Assembly (NCBI RefSeq): GCF_003010935.1
Contig: NZ_PGGN01000004.1
Coordinates: 434,001 to 498,000 of the forward strand
Source of the DNA: Phyllobacterium endophyticum
Lineage (GTDB): Bacteria > Pseudomonadota > Alphaproteobacteria > Rhizobiales > Rhizobiaceae
Length of the DNA stretch: 64,000 nt
Direction: 5' to 3'
Under the pieces are notes generated by a model. It searched no databases and was not told where the DNA came from. It was given only the letters and a program-made list of their open reading frames with translations. A program made the position numbers and the translations under genes. This document shows, piece after piece, positions 8,890 through 16,252 of the stretch. How positions within the stretch are numbered: the first letter of the stretch is position 1; each line of letters opens with the position of its first letter.

Positions 8890-9848
8890 ACAATAACAAA
8901 ACACGCACAGCAATCGCAGTTTCATTTGCATCATTGCTGTTAACTGGAACGGTGCTCGCGGCCAGTGTGCCCCGAGGGATACCCACCAACATCAAGCCGA
9001 ATGCGAATCATGCTTTAGACAAGCGGCCGATCATCGGCCCCAACTCGGTAACGTTTGGTGCGTATGATCCGCATGCCGACTTTAGCGCCGATCCGAACTC
9101 CAAGATCGAGCACCTCTTTCTGCCATGGGAAGACGTCGACCTTTCATCCTTGTCCATCGCCGACGATTATGCCCAGCAACGCGGAAGAAAGCTTTTCATC
9201 ACGGTCGAGCCGTGGTCTTGGGCCGTTGACTGGAGATCATCGCCGGAACAACTGATCAGCGGTATTCTGGCCGGCAAGTACGATGCCAATATGGCTGCGG
9301 TCTGTTCGACTGCGGCGGGGCTCAAGAGCGATGTCACCATCCGCTGGGCACAGGAAATGGATGCGACAGACAACCAGTTCACCTGGTCGCACTGGAAGGC
9401 TGCTGATTACGCCTCGGCCTACAGGCGGATGGTGACAGTCTGCCGCCAGCATAACAAGACGGCGAAATACATGTGGTCGCCTAAGGGTGAGCCTGATCTT
9501 GCGGCCTTCTATCCCGGCGATGACGTCGTCGACCTCATCGGTCTGTCGGTGTTCGGGTTGCAGCAATACGACGTCGACAAGTTCGGAAAAGAAAGAACTT
9601 TCGCCGAAATACTTGCGCCCGGCTACCGCCTTGCCGCCGCCTTTGGGAAACCAATTGTCGTAGCCGAGTTGGGCTATGAGGGCGATGCCGACTACGTCCG
9701 CAACTGGGCCGACAATGCAGCCAAACAATATCCGGAATTCCCGGACCTGACGGCTGTCGTCTACTTCAACGACAAGGAAGTTTACCCTTGGCCGAAGCCT
9801 TACGGGCTGCCTAACTGGCGCGTCGTCAGCGACGAAGTCGTAAACTAG
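8886..9848 (+). CDS. GH26-like secreted glycoside hydrolase
   Basis: This 320-residue protein has a signal peptide (1-26, ending VLAAS) and a TIM-barrel domain resembling family 26 mannanases/endoglucanases. RWAQEMD (154-160; E157) matches the family acid/base region, and VVAELGYEGD (E261) the nucleophile strand; WSPKG (197-201) is also typical. It sits between two DUF995 genes and overlaps the first by 4 bases, so it belongs to the polysaccharide operon. Like the hydrolases found in cellulose and alginate loci, it may trim or release the polymer rather than degrade food. The linkage cleaved cannot be read from sequence. Confidence 0.78.
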   Translation: MNNNKTRTAIAVSFASLLLTGTVLAASVPRGIPTNIKPNANHALDKRPIIGPNSVTFGAYDPHADFSADPNSKIEHLFLPWEDVDLSSLSIADDYAQQRGRKLFITVEPWSWAVDWRSSPEQLISGILAGKYDANMAAVCSTAAGLKSDVTIRWAQEMDATDNQFTWSHWKAADYASAYRRMVTVCRQHNKTAKYMWSPKGEPDLAAFYPGDDVVDLIGLSVFGLQQYDVDKFGKERTFAEILAPGYRLAAAFGKPIVVAELGYEGDADYVRNWADNAAKQYPEFPDLTAVVYFNDKEVYPWPKPYGLPNWRVVSDEVVN

Positions 9849-9882
9849 CGCATTGATCAATCCCGTTCAGGAGGACGAACAA

Positions 9883-10398
9883 ATGAAAAAGATAAGAACA
9901 CTATCGCTTCTGTGCGCGATCATTGCTGCCATGGGTGCAGTTGCCTTTGACGCCGATGCCGCACAGACCAAGATGACGAAGCCACCGGCGATGTCCGAAC
10001 CCCTGACCAGCAATGAATTGGTCAAGCTCTATGGCAATCGATCCTGGCTATGGAAGGATGGTGCTGGCTATTTTGCCGTGAAACAGCGCGAGTTCAGGGC
10101 TTGGACGGGTGAGGGGTCTGGATCATACGGCGCGGGCCGGTGGTTCGTTACCGATCCTGGGAAACTTTGCTTCAAAGCTATGTGGTATGCAAAGACCGGT
10201 AAAGCCGATGCTTTGACTTGCTTCAGCCACCGCAAGAAGGGAAACGCGATATTTCAGAAGCGCGAACCCGATGGGGAATGGTATGCATTTAAAACCAGCC
10301 CCGCGGGTTCGGGCGACGAATATCGCAAATTGCAGCCTGGTGATTATGCTACCGCGCGTTTCGACCGGATGCGGGCGAAATTTTCAACTGTGAAGTAG
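9883..10398 (+). CDS. DUF995 family exported protein (second copy)
   Basis: ATG 9883 follows CAGGAGG at 9868-9874 and is preferred over a TTG 30 bases earlier. The 171-residue product has a signal peptide (about 1-27, ending DADAA) and the DUF995 core: SWLWKDGAGYF, GRWFVTDPGKLC, CFSHRKKG and FQKREPDGEWYAF. It is a clear but diverged paralogue of the first copy in the same operon. Keeping two copies around a glycosidase suggests separate roles, for example as partners in a periplasmic complex. The molecular function is unknown. Confidence 0.82.
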   Translation: MKKIRTLSLLCAIIAAMGAVAFDADAAQTKMTKPPAMSEPLTSNELVKLYGNRSWLWKDGAGYFAVKQREFRAWTGEGSGSYGAGRWFVTDPGKLCFKAMWYAKTGKADALTCFSHRKKGNAIFQKREPDGEWYAFKTSPAGSGDEYRKLQPGDYATARFDRMRAKFSTVK

Positions 10399-10405
10399 GA
10401 CGTTC

Positions 10406-10439
10406 GTTGAAGCCGTCCGGATTGCCGGCCGGCTTCAAC
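10406..10439 (+). terminator. Strong hairpin ending the polysaccharide operon
   Basis: GTTGAAGCCG (10406-10415) is perfectly complementary to CGGCTTCAAC (10430-10439). An inner CCGG/CCGG pair and an ATTG loop extend the stem. It begins 8 bases after the last stop codon of the operon. There is no long T-run, so it could be a terminator or a 3'-protecting structure. Confidence 0.6.
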
Positions 10440-10480
10440 TATTCACCTGCTGGCGGCATGCGGCGGATACGCCCGGCGGC

Positions 10481-10795
10481 TCAGCGTGCGAAGCAAGATG
10501 ATTTCTGGCCAAAACCGCTTGGTGTGCAAATAAAGGGGGCGCGGCCTAGAAAAGATGCCTTGATAGCCAGCTTTCTGGTCTTGACTACCTTCGCCGTTTT
10601 GACCGAATTTTTCAGGTTCCGGGCATAGGAAATCTCAAGCGAAGATGATTGTGCTTGGGCAGCTTCGGTGAACCCAACCGCACCCATCAGAACGGCCGCT
10701 AGCGCAATTTTCGCCAGTCTTGACGTAAATAGTGACAAAACATTCTTGCGCTGTGTAGAAAACGAGATTTCGGTTACTTCGGTTGCGATAATCAT
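10481..10795 (-). CDS. Small exported protein of unknown function
   Basis: ATG 10795 has AAGGAG about 9 bases upstream; the frame runs 20 codons further but without a ribosome site. The 104-residue product has a hydrophobic stretch ALAAVLMGAVG (about 32-42) followed by AAQAQS, a probable signal peptidase site, then a basic mature part with SARNLKN-like positive residues, many Lys/Arg and two cysteines near the end (FICTP, SSCFAR). I do not recognise the family. It converges on the polysaccharide operon, so it is probably expressed on its own. Confidence 0.5.
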   Translation of the reverse strand: MIIATEVTEISFSTQRKNVLSLFTSRLAKIALAAVLMGAVGFTEAAQAQSSSLEISYARNLKNSVKTAKVVKTRKLAIKASFLGRAPFICTPSGFGQKSSCFAR

Positions 10796-10981
10796 CTTTA
10801 GGAACTCTCCTTGTCTTGATGTAAAGACGTTTACCACGGGGAGATTTCCCGCCATTTAAGCAATTAAGTACAATTAGAACGACCTGTATATTATACCTTC
10901 GTCCTGCAAATTGAAACAACCTGATCCTGCCCGCTAATGGATTGGCCATGCCGAGGCGGTGCATCCGAACTGTACACGAGG

Positions 10982-11554
10982 TCAGCTGCTTGTTCTTAGT
11001 TCGCGGAAGGTGATGGAATATCGCAAGCGATCCACTGGCGGAATGGAGTGTTCCCACTCTGTCCGCGCCGATCCGCTCATCAAATATGCAGAACCGGGTT
11101 CGGCGATGATCGACACACGCTCCCATTTTCCATTGATTTTTCGCCGTAACCGGAATGTACACGCAGAAAGCAGGGATATTCCAACGACGACGCCGAAGAC
11201 AGCCTTGTCCTTATGCCAGCCGATAGGAGCGCCTGGGCTATACTCTGTGATCAGGGCGTGCTGGAGTTGCTCGGATGATAGGCCTGCGAAGCGCGCGGCC
11301 ACCCTCCGTACAGGAAATAGAAAGCGCGGTATCTCAGGGCCGGCCCCCAGCTTCTCGGCATCGAAATCATACTTCCAGCCATAGGAAACCACACGCCGTC
11401 TACCCTTGAAGCCGTGAAAGTCAAAGGCCTCGAAGGGCAGCTTGGGAAGCTCCTGCAACAAAGATTGCTGCAAGGCGGAGGACACTACATCAGGAGCGTA
11501 TTTAAATCCTTCTGGAAGCTCTGTCGGCAATTTTCCAAAGAGATCTGTTTGCAT
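10982..11554 (-). CDS. AlkB-like 2-oxoglutarate/Fe(II) dioxygenase
   Basis: Translated from ATG 11554 this is a 190-residue AlkB-superfamily protein. The iron ligands are visible as WHKD (H114, D116) and EHSI (H169), and RYSITFR (R178, R184) supplies the 2-oxoglutarate-binding arginine of the family. Such enzymes oxidatively remove methyl groups from nucleic acid bases, releasing formaldehyde. The length fits the short bacterial group annotated as alpha-ketoglutarate-dependent dioxygenase AlkB. It is unlinked to an ada gene here. The exact substrate (DNA, RNA or other) is not evident. Confidence 0.85.
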   Translation of the reverse strand: MQTDLFGKLPTELPEGFKYAPDVVSSALQQSLLQELPKLPFEAFDFHGFKGRRRVVSYGWKYDFDAEKLGAGPEIPRFLFPVRRVAARFAGLSSEQLQHALITEYSPGAPIGWHKDKAVFGVVVGISLLSACTFRLRRKINGKWERVSIIAEPGSAYLMSGSARTEWEHSIPPVDRLRYSITFRELRTSS

Positions 11555-11699
11555 CGTCGGTAGGGCCGTTAGTTTGCGGAGTGTGGTGCGAATGTGTCGT
11601 CGGATATATACATGAGGAGGGCTGCACACACATGCAAATCAATATTTGAGATAACGCTCTTTTCGGCGCACTTCATAAAACACGTGGCGGGGCCTGATG

Positions 11700-11719
11700 A
11701 GTTCTCTAGCTAGAGAACT
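11700..11719. repeat. Perfect 20-base palindrome
   Basis: AGTTCTCTAGCTAGAGAACT reads the same on both strands with no loop. It lies between the divergent dioxygenase gene (start 11554) and the small protein gene at 11788. A loop-free perfect palindrome in a divergent intergenic region is more like an operator for a dimeric regulator than a terminator. I cannot name the regulator. Confidence 0.5.
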
Positions 11720-11787
11720 TTGTAAATCCGCCGTTCAGCTTGCGCTGATACAATGACTGTGTTCACTTTGAACCGATCGGAGATGAA

Positions 11788-11973
11788 ATGCCTGAAAATG
11801 ATAAAGCCGCTGGTGCCGGAAGTTCTCTCCTGCAGCTTGAGGACCAGCTAAAGGCACTTGGCAAAATGATCGCGCAGGAGCCGGTTGATCCCAAGATCCG
11901 CATGCTATGGAAGACCTTCGAAAAGCGGTTCCTCGAACACGTAAAAGAGGTAAACAGGAGCGTCGAGTCATAG
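11788..11973 (+). CDS. Small protein with a NepR-like segment
   Basis: This 61-residue protein starts at ATG 11788 behind CGGAGATGA. It is predicted helical, with LEDQLKALGKMIAQEPVD (about 17-34) followed by KIRMLWKTFEKRF. The L-x-x-L...EPV pattern recalls NepR anti-sigma factors, 50-70 residue proteins that hold the stress sigma factor EcfG until PhyR binds them. An EcfG-type promoter and an HWE kinase lie just downstream, but no ecfG or phyR gene is in view and the match is weak. It could equally be an unrelated small cytosolic protein. Confidence 0.45.
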   Translation: MPENDKAAGAGSSLLQLEDQLKALGKMIAQEPVDPKIRMLWKTFEKRFLEHVKEVNRSVES

Positions 11974-12048
11974 GGAGGGCATGATCGTCGAACTGCTGCA
12001 AAGTAAATCGTTAGCACTCGATTGCAACGGCTGCTAACCTGCTGTAAT

Positions 12049-12073
12049 GGAACAATAAACTGTTTACATCGTT
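12049..12073 (+). promoter_or_regulatory. EcfG-type general stress promoter
   Basis: GGAAC (12049-12053), 16 bases, then CGTT (12070-12073) is an exact match to the -35/-10 consensus used by the alphaproteobacterial general stress sigma factor EcfG. Transcription would start near 12080. That rules out the TTG at 12072 as start of the usg gene and leaves ATG 12120, which has its own ribosome site. Confidence 0.65.
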
Positions 12074-12119
12074 GTCGAACAACTACATGCTGCAGAAAGT
12101 GTCTACGATGGAGAATCTC

Positions 12120-12392
12120 ATGCGACTTTCCTCAGATATGGAACGACAGCTTCATGGCTACGGATTGACTACGGCTCACATCCTTTACCGCATGCCGAAT
12201 TTCAAGTCCGTGCTCCAGACGTTCATTTGGCAGGAATACGATCTTGCTCCCGACTTTCCGGAGATGACGCGGTTCTTGGAGTTCTGGCAACGCAAGCTGG
12301 ATGGACCGCTGCATTCCGTCCGATACACGCACCAGCGATTGATCGGACCGAGCGAATGGCGTCAGGTAGAGGGTGAGTTCAGGCTTCATTGA
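12120..12392 (+). CDS. usg: Usg family protein
   Basis: Start ATG 12120 is preceded by GGAGAATCTC; earlier in-frame starts lie at or before the predicted transcription start. The 90-residue product matches the Usg family in length and in its core: QLHGYGLTTAHILY, LQTFIWQEYDLAPDFP, FLEFWQRKLDGPLHSVR and GEFRLH. Usg proteins are small and conserved in alphaproteobacteria, named from a gene upstream of a tryptophan-type gene, and have no established activity. Here the gene stands alone behind an EcfG-type promoter, which suggests induction in the general stress response. Confidence 0.88.
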   Translation: MRLSSDMERQLHGYGLTTAHILYRMPNFKSVLQTFIWQEYDLAPDFPEMTRFLEFWQRKLDGPLHSVRYTHQRLIGPSEWRQVEGEFRLH

Positions 12393-12415
12393 AATATCGG
12401 AAAGGTCGCGTCCGA

Positions 12416-12799
12416 TCAACGTTCCGAACCGAGTCTGGCGATGAGGGTTGCCACTAGGTTCTCGTCGATAGGCTTCTCGCAACGAGGAACGTCCTCATAT
12501 ACATCGGGAACAGTGAATGCGTCGTAGCCGGTAGTAAATACGAAAGGCACGCCACGATTAGCCAAGGCGTCCGCGACAGGGAACACCCGCCCGCCACGAA
12601 GATTGATATCAAGAATCGCACCATCTAGTGCGTCGTACGATTCCACGAGCTTTAGCGCGTCCTCGATCGAACCGGCGGGGCCGACGATTTTGGCACCGAG
12701 CTTCTCGAGAAAATGAGAAAGGTCCATCGCTATCAGATATTCGTCTTCGACGACTAGAAGCCGTTTGCCTTCAAGATTTACCGTGTCAGCATCAACCAT
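12416..12799 (-). CDS. Single-domain response regulator
   Basis: ATG 12799 is favoured because GGAGG sits 5 bases upstream; an earlier ATG overlaps that site. The 127-residue product is a stand-alone receiver: acidic pocket E18/D19, phospho-acceptor D64 (AILDINL), T89/T90 and K109 (CEKP). There is no output domain, so it probably passes phosphate on or acts by protein contact. It lies 12 bases downstream of the HWE kinase gene on the same strand, so the kinase is its likely phosphodonor. Such kinase/receiver pairs often feed the PhyR-NepR-EcfG stress pathway. Confidence 0.9.
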   Translation of the reverse strand: MVDADTVNLEGKRLLVVEDEYLIAMDLSHFLEKLGAKIVGPAGSIEDALKLVESYDALDGAILDINLRGGRVFPVADALANRGVPFVFTTGYDAFTVPDVYEDVPRCEKPIDENLVATLIARLGSER

Positions 12800-12811
12800 A
12801 CTGCCCTCCAT

Positions 12812-14182
12812 TCAAGATTGACCAGCGGAAACTGTTATTGCGCACCGGACACCGTCGGTCGCAAATTCAAGCTTGGTTTCAGCGTTGAGCTGATATGGCA
12901 ATGCGCGTTCGATCAATTCACTGCCATAACCTTTACGCTTTGGCCGCTCCTTGTTTGGCATATTCACGCCGCTCTCGTTCCAATTCAGCGTGACTCGTCC
13001 GTCTGGTGATACTTTCCAGACCACGTCAAGCTTTCCATCGTCCTGAGCGAGCGCGCCGTGCTTTACCGCATTTGTTGCAAGCTCATGCAGCGCGAGACCC
13101 AGTGCCTGGGCAGAAGCTGCTGGCAGCGCTACCGACTGGCCTTCAATGCGGATATTATCCTCTTTGGACGAATTTACATGTGCCGCAAGCTCGGAATTGA
13201 CGATGTCGCGCAGGTCGACATTTGCCTCGGCTCGGGCAAGAAGACCCTGCACGCGGCCAAGAGCACGCAACCGGCTTGAATATTCCGAACCGAATGTCTC
13301 CAGCGATGTACTCGTGCGGAGCGTTTGATTGGCGATCGACTGGACGACGGCAAGCAGGTTGCGTGTGCGGTGCTGAAGCTCTGCCATCAACATCTGCTGC
13401 CGGTCCTTCAGGCCACGTAGATCGTGAACGTCCGTCATGGTGCCAACCCAGTCTCCGCTCATGATCTCATCGCCCTCGACGCGGCGCGCACGCGTTTGAT
13501 GCCATCGAAATTCGCCGTCTGACTGTCGGCGTACGCGATGTTCCACATAGTAGTCACCAGTTGTTGCAGCATCTCGCCAAGCCGAGTGTGTCAGTTCGTG
13601 GTCGTCGGGGTGAATGGCATCAAGCCAACCGAAGCCGACACTTTCCTTAAGGCTGAGCCCGGTAAATTCAACCCATTGCGGGCTGCCCCATGTCCTGTTG
13701 CCATCGCCGCGTGAGCGGAATACGAGTTGCGGAATGCTGGTTGCGAGGATCCGAAAGCGCTCTTCGTTTTCCCTCAGGCGTGCTTCTGCCTGATGCTGTT
13801 CCGTTCTGTCGCGTAAGATTTTAACGAACCCGAGACTCCTGTCCTCCAGTGGCATGGTCAGGCCCGAGGCGAAGAGATATGAGCCATCGCTGCGCACCTG
13901 CCAACGGTCATCCTCGGCCCGACCGTGTACTTGGGCGTGCATCCGCTCCTCGTCCGGAACGCCCGCCTCCCTGTCTTCGGGTGTGAAAATAACGTCAGCC
14001 GAGTGACCGATCATTTCCTCGTCGCTATAGCCGAGCACCCGCTCTGCGCCGGAATTCCAGCTTGTGACTATTCCGTTGGGATCCATGGAAAAGATCGCGT
14101 AGTCCTTGGCGCTCTCGATGACCAGCCGCAGCAGCTCATCGCTGCTCGGAGTCCCTTGAGGACTTTGTCTATTTGCGACCAC
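12812..14182 (-). CDS. HWE-family sensor histidine kinase with two PAS domains
   Basis: The start is GTG 14182, with a perfect AGGAGGT about 6 bases upstream. The 456-residue soluble protein has two PAS domains (about 18-130 and 140-255), a phosphorylation helix ELQHRTRNLLAVVQ (H271) and an HWE-type ATPase domain. The family-defining residues are present: H366 and N371 in HELATNAVKHG, and W401/E403 in WNE. No membrane segment is seen, so it senses a cytoplasmic cue. PAS1 resembles redox/light/ligand-binding PAS domains (YAIFSMDPNGIVTSWN). The receiver gene follows in the same operon. Confidence 0.92.
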   Translation of the reverse strand: MVANRQSPQGTPSSDELLRLVIESAKDYAIFSMDPNGIVTSWNSGAERVLGYSDEEMIGHSADVIFTPEDREAGVPDEERMHAQVHGRAEDDRWQVRSDGSYLFASGLTMPLEDRSLGFVKILRDRTEQHQAEARLRENEERFRILATSIPQLVFRSRGDGNRTWGSPQWVEFTGLSLKESVGFGWLDAIHPDDHELTHSAWRDAATTGDYYVEHRVRRQSDGEFRWHQTRARRVEGDEIMSGDWVGTMTDVHDLRGLKDRQQMLMAELQHRTRNLLAVVQSIANQTLRTSTSLETFGSEYSSRLRALGRVQGLLARAEANVDLRDIVNSELAAHVNSSKEDNIRIEGQSVALPAASAQALGLALHELATNAVKHGALAQDDGKLDVVWKVSPDGRVTLNWNESGVNMPNKERPKRKGYGSELIERALPYQLNAETKLEFATDGVRCAITVSAGQS

Positions 14183-14271
14183 GAATACCTCCTGTCAGGA
14201 ACTTGCGGCGATCAGCGCGTTATCGCTTGGCGCAAAAGGGCGCCGTCTGCTCCGGCGCCAACCACTTCTCT

Positions 14272-14296
14272 AACCCCGGTGCCTTGCTTAAGTTCC
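14272..14296 (-). promoter_or_regulatory. Near-consensus EcfG promoter for the HWE kinase operon
   Basis: Read on the minus strand, GGAAC (14296-14292), 16 bases, then GGTT (14275-14272) differs from the EcfG consensus GGAAC-N16-CGTT at one base. It lies 90 bases upstream of the kinase start in the correct orientation. One mismatch in the -10 makes this tentative. Confidence 0.35.
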
Positions 14297-14529
14297 TTAA
14301 TTTCAACGCCCTTCTGGGCACGAGAGAATACTGGCGCAATCTTCCGTGGAAGCTCAACAAATCTCTTGGGCAGGGACGACGGGGACGGCCATGGCGATTG
14401 TTGATTCTTGGATACTTTCACTGCCCGAGGCACCCTTTTTACCTGGCGGTGTCGCCACGACTTGGCCAAGAGGTGTTGGAATGTTAGGGTAATGCGCAGT
14501 GGTGCTGGGCGGTGCAGGGCTGGGATAAG

Positions 14530-15123
14530 ATGAAGAATGCGAAATTGACGCGTCGTGGTTTGGTTTTGTCTGGACTGGTTCTGATGGTGGCTGGCTGTTC
14601 CCCAGCCCGTGAAACTTGGCAGCCGTTCTCGTTTGGCTTGGGAGGACGCCCCTACCTGGATCGTCGTCTGCGACGGCAGCGCGTTGCTTATACCGGATCC
14701 GAGGCGCCCGGTACGATTGTCGTTAACACCTATGAGCGGTTCCTTTACGCCGTTGAGGAAAACGGTTCGGCAACCCGATATGGCATATCGGTCGGCGAGG
14801 AGGGGCTGACGATGAAGGGCAGGGCGACCATTGGGCGGAAGGAAGAATGGCCCTCATGGACACCAACGACACGTATGATCCAGCGAAAGCCGCACCTCGC
14901 GCAGTATGCAGGAGGCGTACCGGGAGGGCCCAATAATCCGCTGGGTGCTTGTGCCCTCTATCTCTATCGGAATGGGCGCGACACGATGTTCCGTCTTCAC
15001 GGCACAAACCAGCCTTGGCTGATCGGTCAAGCTGTTTCCAACGGATGCATCCGGCTCACCAACGAAGATGCCCTTTACCTTTACGAACGTACGCCGCTGG
15101 GGACGCCAGTCCTGATCATATAA
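14530..15123 (+). CDS. L,D-transpeptidase (YkuD) lipoprotein
   Basis: From ATG 14530 the 197-residue product has a lipoprotein signal ending LMVAGC (C23), so it should be lipid-anchored in the envelope. A YkuD domain follows (about 60-197) with the catalytic HGTNQPW (H157) and SNGCIRL (S170, C173, R175). These enzymes make 3-3 crosslinks in peptidoglycan or attach proteins to it. A GTG six codons upstream is possible but would spoil the signal peptide. Two more lipoprotein genes follow on the same strand. Rhizobia usually carry many such paralogues. Confidence 0.9.
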   Translation: MKNAKLTRRGLVLSGLVLMVAGCSPARETWQPFSFGLGGRPYLDRRLRRQRVAYTGSEAPGTIVVNTYERFLYAVEENGSATRYGISVGEEGLTMKGRATIGRKEEWPSWTPTTRMIQRKPHLAQYAGGVPGGPNNPLGACALYLYRNGRDTMFRLHGTNQPWLIGQAVSNGCIRLTNEDALYLYERTPLGTPVLII

Positions 15124-15276
15124 CAACCAGCATGTACAGATTTTCCGTGGCAAGAGCAGGATTGTGACAAATGTGACACGATCCGTGTGTTTCCGCCCAG
15201 CGGGTATTAGCAACAACTACTATTTGTGGTAGTCTGCGGTTGTTAGGCCTACTTAACTTGAGGAAAGGAATATCTG

Positions 15277-15405
15277 ATGAAGAGAATTCTGATCACCGTA
15301 GCTGCCGTACTTTCAGTTTTCAGTTTGAGCGCCTGCGGATCGATTGGTAAGGGGAAAGCTCCCCCGCCGATGGAAGAACCGGCAGCGGCGCCAGTCTATA
15401 AATAA
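15277..15405 (+). CDS. Very small lipoprotein (42 residues)
   Basis: ATG 15277 is preceded by GAGGAAAGG about 8 bases upstream. The translation begins MKRILITVAAVLSVFSLSAC with lipobox LSAC (C20), then GSIGKGKAPPPMEEP and a C-terminal PVYK. After lipidation and signal removal only about 23 residues remain, rich in proline and alanine. The pattern resembles the small entericidin/YgdI-like or LptM-like lipoproteins common in proteobacteria. No function can be assigned. Confidence 0.6.
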   Translation: MKRILITVAAVLSVFSLSACGSIGKGKAPPPMEEPAAAPVYK

Positions 15406-15533
15406 TACCCCTTTCTGTGCTGTGGGAAAGTATTTGCTTTCCTGTCTCCGTCGAACAAAGTCGCCGGCACCTATGGGTGTCATCGGCCGCCGTCAATTGG
15501 CGCTGATAAAGCGCTCAAGGTGGTGAGGATGGT

Positions 15534-16184
15534 ATGATGTTGTTGAATGGCCGGTTGTGGTTGCTCGCATTGGGAATGGTTGTGCTTGCTGGATGTGCGC
15601 CGAACGCGCAAATAAAACCCAATGTAGTGTCTTACAACAACCAGGGTTCAGGGCATGTAACGGCGACGTCGCGGGCTCGCACCAGTACACAAGCATTGCA
15701 GCAAGCGGGAGAGGGGCGGTATTTCATTGAGTTCCGCTCCCGCTATGCTCTCACCTATGGCCATTCATATGTAATGTTTGGCCGGCTCAATAAAGCCGGT
15801 CAGATGATCGACAAGGACGTGGCTGGACTCCACCCCGCCTCAAACAGCCCAGTTCCCTACGTTCTAGGTCATTATATACCCGTACCAGCCGAGACCGGGG
15901 CAAGTGACGGTGATCTGGAGGACCGTTACAAGTCGGCAAGCTGGCGGGTCATGTTGAACGAAACCGAATATCGTACAGTCGTTGCATATATACGCAAGTT
16001 GCAGGCGCGATCCCGTTTCTGGCAAGCGACCGTTTACAATTGCAATGCTTTCGTCGGGGAGATCGCGCGCTCGATGGGCTACAAGACCCCGGGTCACTTG
16101 ATGCGCCCCCAACAGTATATAACGAAACTTAGACAGATGAACGGCGGGCCAAATGCGATCGGTTATACGGGTCCTGCAGGTTAA
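15534..16184 (+). CDS. Lipoprotein with possible NlpC/P60-like (permuted) fold
   Basis: This 216-residue product has a lipoprotein signal ending VLAGC (C21) and a linker to about residue 58. The mature domain contains YALTYGHSYVMFGR (H77) and, about 90 residues later, VYNCNAFVGEIARSMG (C170). A conserved His preceding the Cys in the order H...C is the arrangement of permuted NlpC/P60-type cysteine peptidases and acyltransferases. It follows an L,D-transpeptidase and a tiny lipoprotein, which fits an envelope role. The fold assignment is my inference; otherwise it is a hypothetical lipoprotein. Confidence 0.6.
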   Translation: MMLLNGRLWLLALGMVVLAGCAPNAQIKPNVVSYNNQGSGHVTATSRARTSTQALQQAGEGRYFIEFRSRYALTYGHSYVMFGRLNKAGQMIDKDVAGLHPASNSPVPYVLGHYIPVPAETGASDGDLEDRYKSASWRVMLNETEYRTVVAYIRKLQARSRFWQATVYNCNAFVGEIARSMGYKTPGHLMRPQQYITKLRQMNGGPNAIGYTGPAG

Positions 16185-16252
16185 CGGCTTCAGCTTTTCG
16201 TCGAGTGGTCTCGGGAAGGAGCAACCCGTCCGTGGCCTGCCTAATGGAAGAG

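Noticed and set aside
10407-10628. 73-codon open frame after the second DUF995 gene
   Set aside because: It begins inside the operon-terminal hairpin and overlaps the small exported protein gene on the other strand, which has a ribosome site and signal peptide.
15163-15178. Tandem TGTGACA repeats upstream of the 42-residue lipoprotein
   Set aside because: Only two short copies with 9-base spacing and no matching regulator; could be chance.
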